Below, in pieces: positions 1 to 4,951 of a DNA stretch of 5,343 nt (position 1 is the first letter of the stretch; each line of letters opens with the position of its first letter). Below the pieces are notes generated by a model. That model did no database searches. It had not been told where the DNA came from and saw nothing but the letters and a program-made list of their open reading frames with translations. This stretch comes from an uncultured Ilumatobacter sp. Lineage in GTDB: Bacteria > Actinomycetota > Acidimicrobiia > Acidimicrobiales > Ilumatobacteraceae. Location of the stretch: assembly GCA_937891565.1 (NCBI GenBank), contig CALAHA010000071.1, positions 1-5,343 of the forward strand, given 5' to 3'. Made by a program: the position numbers and the translations under genes.

Positions 1-60
1 CGATATGCTCCCGTCTGCATCGCGCGGTGAGTGTGAATAACGCTCGTCGGGCAAGCACCC

Positions 61-132
61 TGGGGTGTGGTGTAATTGGCAACACGGCAGTTTCTGGTTC
101 TGTTATTAGGGGTTCGATTCCCTTCACCCCAA
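61..132 (+). tRNA. tRNA-Gln (anticodon CTG)
   Basis: A full cloverleaf can be folded by eye. The 7-bp acceptor stem pairs 61-67 with 125-131, the D stem is GTGT/ACAC, and the T stem AGGGG/CCCTT closes the loop TTCGATT. The anticodon loop TTCTGGT presents CTG, which reads the Gln codon CAG. The anticodon stem is imperfect (a U-U next to the loop and a terminal G-U), a pattern I recall in actinobacterial tRNA-Gln. The discriminator is A132 and no CCA is encoded (CGT follows), so CCA must be added after transcription. tRNA-Glu follows 68 bases downstream on the same strand, so the two are probably co-transcribed. Confidence 0.95.
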
Positions 133-200
133 CGTTTCGCTCGGACTTTCGTGCCGAGTGAATCACTGTGCAACGGCGATATCGTCGACGTTCGCAACAG

Positions 201-276
201 GTCCCGTTCGTCTAGCGGCCTAGGACTCCACCCTCTCAAGGTGGCGGCACGGGTTCGAATCCCGTACGGGATACCA
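201..276 (+). tRNA. tRNA-Glu (anticodon CTC)
   Basis: The cloverleaf is clear. The acceptor stem pairs 201-207 with 266-272, with G-U as the first pair. The anticodon stem CCACC/GGTGG closes loop CTCTCAA with CTC at 235-237, which reads the Glu codon GAG. The T loop is TTCGAAT. The discriminator is A273 and, unlike the tRNA-Gln upstream, CCA is encoded at 274-276. The last six bases (ATACCA) are also the start of the first unit of an 11-bp tandem repeat that continues past the gene. Confidence 0.96.
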
Positions 277-314
277 CCGCGATACCACCGCAATACCACC
301 GCAATACCACCGCA
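271..314 (+). repeat. Four 11-bp tandem repeats starting inside the tRNA-Glu 3' end
   Basis: Four consecutive 11-base units begin at 271, 282, 293 and 304. The consensus is ATACCACCGCA; the first unit ends in G instead of A. The first six bases of unit 1 are the tRNA 3' end with its CCA, so each copy repeats an ATACCA end. The array looks like slippage or serial duplication of the tRNA terminus. It lies between the mature tRNA end and the terminator hairpin, so it would be in the trailer of the tRNA precursor. Confidence 0.9.
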
Positions 315-323
315 ACAACAAGT

Positions 324-368
324 CAGAGCCACTCTTGCGAATTGAGCGAGAGTGGCTCTGCTGGTTTT
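324..368. terminator. Hairpin terminator between tRNA-Glu and a convergent small gene
   Basis: Bases 324-335 and 349-360 are a perfect 12-bp inverted repeat (CAGAGCCACTCT and its complement). The stem extends to 15 bp with one G-U pair, leaving a 7-base loop (339-345). On the + strand it is followed shortly by TTTT (365-368), which fits an intrinsic terminator for the tRNA transcript. On the - strand the stem is followed by a moderately T-rich stretch (ACTTGTTGTTG), so it could also stop the convergent small gene at 441-551. The T-tracts are weak on both sides; the stem is the strong part. Confidence 0.8.
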
Positions 369-440
369 CGGACCGGAACTCGGCTACCGGAACTCGACAG
401 GGAGCGGAAACAGACTCAGCGCAACCAGTCAGGCGGTCGA

Positions 441-551
441 TCAGCCCCCGATTGGCTTTTTGTCTTGCTGCTTCGACTTCTTGGCTTCGCGCTTCTCTTT
501 GAGGCTCTTACCGGCCTTTTTGCCGTCGCGTCGCTGTGGAGATTTGACCAT
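441..551 (-). CDS. Small Lys/Arg-rich basic protein (36 aa), function unknown
   Basis: Read on the - strand, ATG at 551-549 opens a 36-codon frame ending with TGA at 443-441. The product starts MVKSPQRRDGKKAGKSLKE and ends KKPIGG. Roughly 15 of the 36 residues are Lys or Arg, with no hydrophobic core or membrane segment. A perfect AGGAG (558-562) sits 6 bases before the ATG, and this is the main reason for calling it a gene. The gene converges on the tRNA terminator. I do not recognise a named family. Very short basic proteins with a KSLKEKR-type core occur as hypothetical proteins in actinobacteria, from memory only. The composition suggests nucleic acid or ribosome contact, but that is inference. 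No convincing promoter was found upstream. Confidence 0.7.
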   Translation of the reverse strand: MVKSPQRRDGKKAGKSLKEKREAKKSKQQDKKPIGG

Positions 552-796
552 TGGTAGCTCCTCTGTTGTCGGATCGGTGGTGACCTCACCCGGTGATCGA
601 ACGTATCACTCCGTTGGATCGCAGCAGCGCGTGCTGGCCGCGCGTGATGCGACACGGGCGTCTGAGCGCAACCGGGTCACCAACAGCCAAGTGTGCCTAT
701 TGGCGTAACCATCGGTAACTTCCGGCACCCGTCTGAGGCGGGGCGATATGACAGCTACGTTCAACGATGTGGTCGATCTTTCTGCACCTGTCGTAG
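552..796. other. Non-coding stretch with no recognisable gene
   Basis: Apart from the ribosome binding site of the small - strand gene (558-562), I see no frame with recognisable protein sequence, no tRNA and no convincing promoter or terminator. Frames open across 690-990 give compositionally odd peptides with no family resemblance. The stretch leads into the remnants described at 797-1205 and is best read as decayed or intergenic DNA. Confidence 0.5.
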
Positions 797-925
797 CGCG
801 CCCGCAGCTTCAACGAAATGCACGGGACCCGATTCCCCTACGTCACCGGCGCGATGGCCAACGGGATTGCGACGACGCAACTCGTGATCGAAATGGCACG
901 CACCGGCTGCCTTGGCTTCTTCGGC
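797..925 (+). pseudogene. Fragment of a PfaD-like enoyl reductase (nitronate monooxygenase superfamily)
   Basis: In one + frame, directly after a TAG at 794-796, 43 codons read RARSFNEMHGTRFPYV, then TGAMANGIATTQLVIEMA, then RTGCLGFFG. This resembles the conserved N-terminal part of PfaD-type FMN enoyl reductases, where a Y-V-x-G-A-M-x-x-G-I-A segment leads into a helix and a G-x-x-G-F/Y-F-G turn at the start of the TIM barrel. PfaD works in trans with polyunsaturated fatty acid or polyketide synthases. The similarity stops abruptly at FFG: the next codons give charged residues unlike the expected small-residue loop. There is an in-frame stop just upstream and no recognisable N-terminus in other frames. 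This is a remnant of a protein normally of about 450-550 residues, and it cannot make an active enzyme. The family call is from memory of motifs. Confidence 0.6.
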
Positions 926-1205
926 GAAAGAGCCGAGTGTGCAAGTCGATCTCGACTCCGTCGGGTGCGTCGAGCGCCCATCCGTAGAGAAGTACTGGGT
1001 CGAACGGCGTGGGATGATCACGGTGTCCGCTCGCCCTCAGGATCTGCACGGCCTCGTCGAGATCGTCAGGGCGGATGGCGAGGTCCATACCTCCGGTGTG
1101 CCGAAGCTGCTGATTTGGGTAGTCGAGCTCGGCCGTGGCGAGGCCCTTGAGTACCCAGCACGAACCGCTCAGGTCGGCCCGGTGCAGCAATCCACGATTG
1201 GCGAA
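926..1205 (-). pseudogene. Fragment of a nucleotidyltransferase-like protein (NTP_transf_5 type)
   Basis: On the - strand a frame from a TAG at 1208-1206 (or TTG at 1190) contains the blocks CWVLKGLATAEL, RHTGGMDLAIRPDDLDEAV, ILRASGHR, DPVLLYGWALDAPDG and VEIDLHTRLF. This is the layout of uncharacterised nucleotidyltransferase-like proteins: a VLKG strand, then R-x-x-G-D-x-D-L, then a strand ending in E-I-D-L-H. Two facts point to decay. The first catalytic Asp of the GDxD motif is Gly (GGMD, codon 1089-1091), and similarity ends sharply after HTRLF at about 927, where the PfaD-like fragment on the other strand begins. The frame then runs about 85 bases into unrelated sequence before a stop. 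The N-terminal part is missing; an in-frame TAG precedes residues FANRGLLHRADL, which may still belong to the family. The fragment covers perhaps a third of a normal protein. Confidence 0.55.
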
Positions 1206-1300
1206 CTACTCCCGCGCGGCCCCCACGTCAACGTCTGGGCGCACTCGGGACTGCGCCCGACTCGATTCATGCGACTCGCTCCGGGCCTGGGTCATCGTGG

Positions 1301-1306
1301 GATAAT
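1301..1306 (+). promoter_or_regulatory. Candidate -10 element for a leaderless transcript of the PanB-like operon
   Basis: GATAAT matches the TATAAT consensus at five of six positions and ends 6 bases before the ATG at 1313. That spacing would put the transcription start on the A of the start codon. No Shine-Dalgarno sequence precedes this ATG (the bases before it are GCTGGG), which fits leaderless initiation, common in actinobacteria. No good TTGACA-like -35 is visible about 17 bases upstream (1278-1283 is GCTCCG), so the call rests on the -10 and its spacing. Confidence 0.5.
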
Positions 1307-1312
1307 GCTGGG

Positions 1313-2116
1313 ATGGCAGCGAACAGTCGTCTTACCGTTGCCGATCTTCGTGCGAGTAAAGGCACACGTCAGTACACCGATGTCTACGTCTCAAGCGTTG
1401 ACGAGGCCGCCGCCGCAGCGGATGGTGGGATCGACATAATCACCATCCAGGACTCCCAGATGAGTACCGAGATGCGATCTGCTGCGGGCAATGCATTCAT
1501 CGTGGTCGGCCTCGACTACGGCCAGGTGATCACGACGGACGACTACCTGCGTGCAGCGTTTTCTGCAATCAACAACGGCGCCGACGCGTGCTGGTGTGCG
1601 GCGTCGCTACAGACGATTGAGCGATTGGCCGCCGAAGGCATTCCGGTTGTCGGCCATGTCGGCCTCATCCCGCCGCGCCGCACCTGGACCGGCGGGTTCA
1701 AGGCTGTGGGGAAGACGGCGACCACCGCGATGCAGGTATGGACTCAGACCACGGCGCTGGTCGACGCTGGTGCATTTGCTGCTGAGATCGAAGTAGTGCC
1801 CGAACCAGTGGCCACGGCGATCAGCGCGAAGACGAGCCTCGTGATGATCTCGATGGGCTCCGGTCCGAACTGTGATGCGCAGTATCTGTTTAGCTCCGAC
1901 GTGCTCGGCACCAACACTGGCCACGTCCCACGGCATGCGAAGCAGTACGCCGACTTACGGACCGAACTCGATCGGATCCAAGAGATGCGGGTAGCGGCTT
2001 ACGCGGCATTCGCCGATGACGTTGCCTCGGGCGGTTTCCCCGACGCTGCGCGTTTGGTCGGTATCGACCCTGACGAATTGGCGACGTTCGCTGCTGCCCT
2101 TGCTGCTGAACAATGA
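1313..2116 (+). CDS. Divergent PanB-like ketopantoate hydroxymethyltransferase family protein
   Basis: 267 residues, near the length of PanB, which adds a hydroxymethyl group from methylene-THF to 2-oxoisovalerate in pantothenate synthesis. The fold is the PEP mutase/isocitrate lyase-type TIM barrel. Family landmarks are in order: IQDSQ (Asp47, aligning with metal-binding Asp45 of E. coli PanB), GLD (Asp68, with Asp84), VVGHVGLIP (112-120), GGFKAVGK (127-134), EVVPE (Glu160, with catalytic Glu181), SMGSG (180-184, for GIGAG) and TGHVPRHAKQYADL (202-215). Two departures matter. The segment between the two metal Asps is about 18 residues shorter, losing the usual GHDST loop and helix. The K-x-E substrate motif (Lys112/Glu114) is replaced by W-C-A at 94-96. 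The protein is therefore probably not housekeeping PanB but a paralogue acting on another 2-oxo acid or in retro-aldol direction; that is inference. ATG 1313 has no ribosome binding site and may be leaderless. It is the first gene of a four-gene operon, overlapping the next by ATGA. Confidence 0.8.
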   Translation: MAANSRLTVADLRASKGTRQYTDVYVSSVDEAAAAADGGIDIITIQDSQMSTEMRSAAGNAFIVVGLDYGQVITTDDYLRAAFSAINNGADACWCAASLQTIERLAAEGIPVVGHVGLIPPRRTWTGGFKAVGKTATTAMQVWTQTTALVDAGAFAAEIEVVPEPVATAISAKTSLVMISMGSGPNCDAQYLFSSDVLGTNTGHVPRHAKQYADLRTELDRIQEMRVAAYAAFADDVASGGFPDAARLVGIDPDELATFAAALAAEQ

Positions 2117-2697
2117 CCACACCGAGCACGATCGAAACCGAGCGGCTGCTGCTCCGCCCGTTTCGGGGTGATGACTTCGAACCGATGGTCCATTTCTACG
2201 CCGACCCGGTCTCGAAGTTTTATGGCGGCCCCTGCACCCGAGAAGAAGCGTGGCGGAAGTTCGCTGTATACCCCGGGCACTGGGCGTTGCGCGGGTACGG
2301 CCCGTGGGCAATCGAAGTGAAGGCAACCGGGCGATTTGCCGGTGTCTGCGGCCTGTGGAACCCTGACGGTTGGATTGAGCCAGAGATCACATGGGCGCTC
2401 GTGCCTGATCATCACGGTATGGGCTACGCCACCGAAGCGGCCCGACGAGCACTCCAGGCCGCCTATGAAGACCACGGGTGGACAACAGCGGCGAGCGTGA
2501 TCGCGGTTGCCAACACTGCGTCTGGCGCATTGGCCGAACGCCTCGGCGCAACGATCGAGTCCGAACAGCAGAACCGTTACGGAACCGTCTACGTGTACCG
2601 GCACCTCCCACCAGCATCTCTCCCACCAGCCTCCCTCCCACCAGCATCCCGCCCACCGTATGGAGCGCATCATGATCACTGTCAACAACTCGACTGA
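2113..2697 (+). CDS. GNAT-family N-acetyltransferase (RimJ/RimL type) with a repeat-derived Pro-rich tail
   Basis: 194 residues. It opens with IETERLLLRPFRGDD, the standard start of the Acetyltransf_3/RimJ-RimL group, which transfers acetyl from acetyl-CoA to protein N-termini or small-molecule amines. Strand ITWALVP (92-98) is followed by the acetyl-CoA pyrophosphate loop HHGMGYA (100-106), then TEAARRAL. The fold should end near YGTVYVYRH (about residue 163). The remaining 30 residues come from three in-frame 15-bp repeats giving (LPPAS)x3 and a short unrelated tail, probably an unstructured appendix. The ATG overlaps the PanB-like stop as ATGA, and the 3' end overlaps the next gene's start by 26 bases, so translation is coupled on both sides. 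The substrate cannot be inferred from sequence. It could acetylate a pathway intermediate or be an unrelated passenger. Confidence 0.88.
   Translation: MTTPSTIETERLLLRPFRGDDFEPMVHFYADPVSKFYGGPCTREEAWRKFAVYPGHWALRGYGPWAIEVKATGRFAGVCGLWNPDGWIEPEITWALVPDHHGMGYATEAARRALQAAYEDHGWTTAASVIAVANTASGALAERLGATIESEQQNRYGTVYVYRHLPPASLPPASLPPASRPPYGAHHDHCQQLD
2605..2658 (+). repeat. 15-bp tandem repeat, about 3.5 copies, inside the acetyltransferase 3' end
   Basis: Units start at 2605, 2620, 2635 and 2650 (partial). The consensus is CTCCCACCAGCATCC, with one or two base differences between copies. Because 15 is a multiple of three the reading frame is kept, and each unit encodes Leu-Pro-Pro-Ala-Ser. The array ends just before the Shine-Dalgarno of the next gene (2662-2665), so it fills what would otherwise be the space between the two genes. 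Confidence 0.92.
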
Positions 2698-3439
2698 CCT
2701 CACCGGTCAAGTGGCCCTCGTCACGGGTGCAACATCTGGCCTCGGCTGGCGCTTCGCCCAGGTGTTGGCCGCTTCCGGTGCATCCGTCGTCGCGACCGGT
2801 CGGCGTCAAGAACGGCTCGACGAATTGGTCGCAGCAATCGTTGCTGATGGTGGTCAGGCAGTGGGCGTCCCGATTGACATGACCGACGCCGAGAGCATCG
2901 TTGCGGCTGTCGACCAGGCCGAAGCGGCGTTCGGTGTTGTCACCATCCTCGTCAACAACGCAGGCATTCCTGACGCGCAACGGGCGCACAAGATGTCGCT
3001 CGAACTGATCGACAAGGTCATCGACACCAACTTGCGTGGCCCGTACATACTTTCCTGCGAAGTCGGCAAGCGCCTGATTGCAGCGAAGTTGCCGGGGCGA
3101 ATGGTCAACATCTCTAGCATCTCGGCGACCAACTACGGCGGCGAAGGCGCCGCGCTGTACTCGATCACCAAAGCAGCCATTGCCCGCATGAGCGAGGCAC
3201 TCGGTGTGGAGTGGGCGCGGTTCGGCATCAACGTCAATGCAATTGCCCCGGGGGCGTTCGAGTCGGAGATGATGGACGGCATGCTCGAACGGATGGGCGA
3301 TATCAGCGGGCACTTCCCGCGCAAGCGGATCGGTCGACCGGACCAGCTCGACTCAACCCTGCTTTTCCTCTGTTCTCCAGCTTCTGATGCAGTGACCGGC
3401 ACGATTATCAAGGTCGACGACGGCCAGAGTTCGCGATGA
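2672..3439 (+). CDS. Short-chain dehydrogenase/reductase, NADP-type signature
   Basis: 255 residues, a normal classical SDR length. I chose ATG 2672 because GGAG (2662-2665) lies 6 bases upstream; ATG 2660 in the same frame has no ribosome binding site and adds only MERI. The Rossmann glycine motif is TGATSGLG (18-25). The second strand ends ATGRR, with basic residues Arg44/Arg45 that usually select NADP(H) over NAD(H). NNAG is at 95-98. The catalytic set is Asn120 (in NLRG), a Ser in NISSIS (probably Ser149), Tyr163 and Lys167 (YSITK). The C-terminal part has the APG segment after the catalytic helix and ends VDDGQSSR, with Asp-Gly where most SDRs have Gly-Gly. The enzyme would oxidise or reduce a hydroxyl/carbonyl in the cytosol; the substrate is unknown. 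It overlaps the acetyltransferase by 26 bases and the next SDR by ATGA. Confidence 0.9.
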   Translation: MITVNNSTDLTGQVALVTGATSGLGWRFAQVLAASGASVVATGRRQERLDELVAAIVADGGQAVGVPIDMTDAESIVAAVDQAEAAFGVVTILVNNAGIPDAQRAHKMSLELIDKVIDTNLRGPYILSCEVGKRLIAAKLPGRMVNISSISATNYGGEGAALYSITKAAIARMSEALGVEWARFGINVNAIAPGAFESEMMDGMLERMGDISGHFPRKRIGRPDQLDSTLLFLCSPASDAVTGTIIKVDDGQSSR

Positions 3440-4311
3440 CCGCCATGTCGAACGGCCAGAGCGGACTGCTTGATGGAAAGGTCGCGGTGATCACCGGCGC
3501 GGCGAGTGGCATGGGGCTCGCAACAGCGCAACGCTTCGTCGCGGAAGGAGCGAGTGTCGTCATTGCCGATTTCAACGCCGATGCCGGCGAGGCAGTTGCT
3601 CGTGAACTCGGCGACGCAGCGCGATTCGTCCGTTGCGACGTGGCGATTGATAGTGATGTCGCGTCGGCGGTCGCCCTTGCCGTCGAAGCATTTGGCCGGC
3701 TCGACATCATGTTCAACAACGCAGGCATCGGGGGAGCGTTCGGGCCGATCACCGAGATCGAGTCAGATGACTGGGATGCAACCTTTGCCGTTCTTGTCAG
3801 GGGCGTGTTTCTCGGAACCAAGCACGCCGCGCGTCTGCTGATCGATCAAGGCGACGGGGGCGTGATCATCAACACGGCATCGGTCGCAGGCCAGGGTGGC
3901 GGCGGTGGGCCACAGGCCTACTCGGCAGCCAAGGCTGGGGTCATCAACCTCACCGAGACAACAGCGATCGAACTGGCCCCGCATGCCATCCGAGTCAATG
4001 CCATCTGCCCGGGGATCATCTTCACCCCGCTGATGCACCATGGTGACGAAGCTGACGCCGAACGTGTGATGGCGGAGCTCCAGCCCTATCCCAAGCGGGG
4101 CGAGGGTGCTGACATCGCGGGCGCAGCATTGTGGCTGGCCGGGCCCGACTCGGCGTTCGTCACGGGTACGTCGATCACGGTCGACGGCGGGATCAGCGCA
4201 GCGGGTACCCGTCTGTTCGGGCGACTTAACGGGACGACAAAGCTCGATCGCGTTGTCGGTATTGCGCACGGTACGACTGGCCAGAAGCCGACGGTCCGCC
4301 GGCTCGACTGA
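3436..4311 (+). CDS. Short-chain dehydrogenase/reductase, NAD-type signature, with C-terminal extension
   Basis: 291 residues. The glycine motif is TGAASGMG (20-27). The second strand ends VVIADF with Asp45, the usual mark of NAD(H) preference, unlike the SDR just upstream. NNAG is at 94-97, and Ser149, Tyr162 and Lys166 form the catalytic triad with normal 13-residue Ser-Tyr spacing. The position that holds Asn in the classical tetrad (in N-x-R-G) is Leu120 here (VLVRGVFLG); I recall this variant in some actinobacterial SDRs, so it need not mean inactivity. A Gly-rich loop (152-158) lies before the catalytic Tyr. After the usual end, VDGGI, about 40 further residues follow, ending PTVRRLD, longer than most classical SDRs and perhaps a subfamily trait. 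ATG 3436 overlaps the preceding stop; ATG 3445 is an alternative, and neither has a clear ribosome binding site, so coupling is likely. It is the last gene of the operon and ends against the convergent methyltransferase. Confidence 0.9.
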   Translation: MTAMSNGQSGLLDGKVAVITGAASGMGLATAQRFVAEGASVVIADFNADAGEAVARELGDAARFVRCDVAIDSDVASAVALAVEAFGRLDIMFNNAGIGGAFGPITEIESDDWDATFAVLVRGVFLGTKHAARLLIDQGDGGVIINTASVAGQGGGGGPQAYSAAKAGVINLTETTAIELAPHAIRVNAICPGIIFTPLMHHGDEADAERVMAELQPYPKRGEGADIAGAALWLAGPDSAFVTGTSITVDGGISAAGTRLFGRLNGTTKLDRVVGIAHGTTGQKPTVRRLD

Positions 4312-4314
4312 TCA
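4309..4314. other. Shared palindrome TGATCA carrying both convergent stop codons
   Basis: TGA at 4309-4311 ends the + strand SDR, and TCA at 4312-4314 is the TGA of the - strand methyltransferase. Together they make the palindrome TGATCA. There is no intergenic base, so any terminator for either operon must lie inside the opposite gene; I see no obvious hairpin with a T-tract nearby. Confidence 0.9.
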
Positions 4315-4947
4315 GGTCGCGATGAGGGTCACGTCGTGGACGCCATCGTCAAACTCGCCGTGGCCTGGTAGGTATGGGCGCGGCGGTGAGACGTCGACGG
4401 TGCACCGACCTTGCTCAGCGAGTCGCTGGAGTACGGCGTCCATCTGGCGGCTATCCCACAGGTTGACGCGCTGTGTGAAGACGATCGGGCCACCGTGGCG
4501 AACGATGCGTAAGAACTCTCGAAGCACGGCCTCGGGCTCGGTGAGATAGCTGAAAACGCCGCCGCAGACGACGGCAAGGAAGCGCTGCGATGTGAATGGC
4601 AGCGGTTGGCTGAGATCAAGAACGTGCAGTTCTCGGTACACGGCGCGTTGCTTTGCGATGTTGATCGACTCGGAAGAGAAATCGGCGCCGATGACCGATG
4701 CGACACCGACGGCATCGAGCGCAAGGCCGATGAGGCCGGTGCCGCAGCCAGCGTCGAGCACGTCACCGTTGGTGGCGCCAGCGGCGGCAATGACCGCTGC
4801 GAGTCGGTCAGGAACCTCGTAGCCCCACGACTGCACGTCGGTGTCGTACGTCGCCACCCAGTCGTCGTAGACCTCAACGACTTCGGCCGGTGATGCGTCT
4901 GAGACGCCGGCCAGGCCCTGTCCGTCAGCGTTCATCGACAACGGCAT
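4312..4947 (-). CDS. Class I SAM-dependent methyltransferase, METTL27/WBSCR27-like
   Basis: 211 residues from ATG 4947. The N-terminal segment VYDDWVATYDTDVQSWGY (26-43) is typical of the METTL27 (Williams-Beuren region 27) group. Motif I is VLDAGCGTG (63-71), the acidic end of strand 2 is GADFS with Asp89 for the SAM ribose, then DLSQPLPF (111-118), VVCGGVFSYL (126-135) and the helix VLREFLRIVRHGG (141-153) before strand IVFTQR. It should methylate a small molecule or protein; the substrate for this group is not settled to my knowledge. The start is uncertain: ATG 4947 lies 4 bases after the pyrophosphatase stop, ATG 4935 is internal, and TTG 4977 would overlap that gene. None has a strong ribosome binding site, which suggests read-through from the pyrophosphatase. 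Its stop codon abuts the stop of the convergent SDR with no spacer. Confidence 0.85.
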   Translation of the reverse strand: MPLSMNADGQGLAGVSDASPAEVVEVYDDWVATYDTDVQSWGYEVPDRLAAVIAAAGATNGDVLDAGCGTGLIGLALDAVGVASVIGADFSSESINIAKQRAVYRELHVLDLSQPLPFTSQRFLAVVCGGVFSYLTEPEAVLREFLRIVRHGGPIVFTQRVNLWDSRQMDAVLQRLAEQGRCTVDVSPPRPYLPGHGEFDDGVHDVTLIAT

Positions 4948-4951
4948 GGGT

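Noticed and set aside
31..41. GAATAAC as a -10 element for the tRNA operon
   Set aside because: It is weakly placed and no -35 match lies at the right distance. A promoter is expected somewhere upstream of 61, but this site is not convincing.
271..314. CRISPR-like array
   Set aside because: Units are directly adjacent with no spacers and only 11 bp long; this is a simple tandem repeat.
76..345. 89-residue + strand open frame across both tRNAs
   Set aside because: It runs through two well-folded tRNA genes and the tandem repeat, has no ribosome binding site and gives no recognisable protein.
621..645. GC-rich inverted repeats (CAGCA/TGCTG, GCGCG/CGCGC) as a terminator
   Set aside because: The stems are only 5 bp and no T-tract follows; expected by chance in DNA of this composition.
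912..1439. Long + strand open frame of 175 codons
   Set aside because: It is antisense to the nucleotidyltransferase remnant and runs into the PanB-like gene in another frame; the product has low-complexity GC-rich composition and no family motif.
2507..2671. Upstream extension of the first SDR to an earlier in-frame start
   Set aside because: The extension lies inside the acetyltransferase gene, reads the repeats as a His/Pro/Ser-rich peptide, and lacks a ribosome binding site. The GGAG before 2672 and the normal SDR length favour the shorter form.
2387..3313. 308-residue - strand open frame opposite the SDR and acetyltransferase genes
   Set aside because: A mirror frame of GC-rich coding DNA with no motif; the + strand genes explain this DNA fully.
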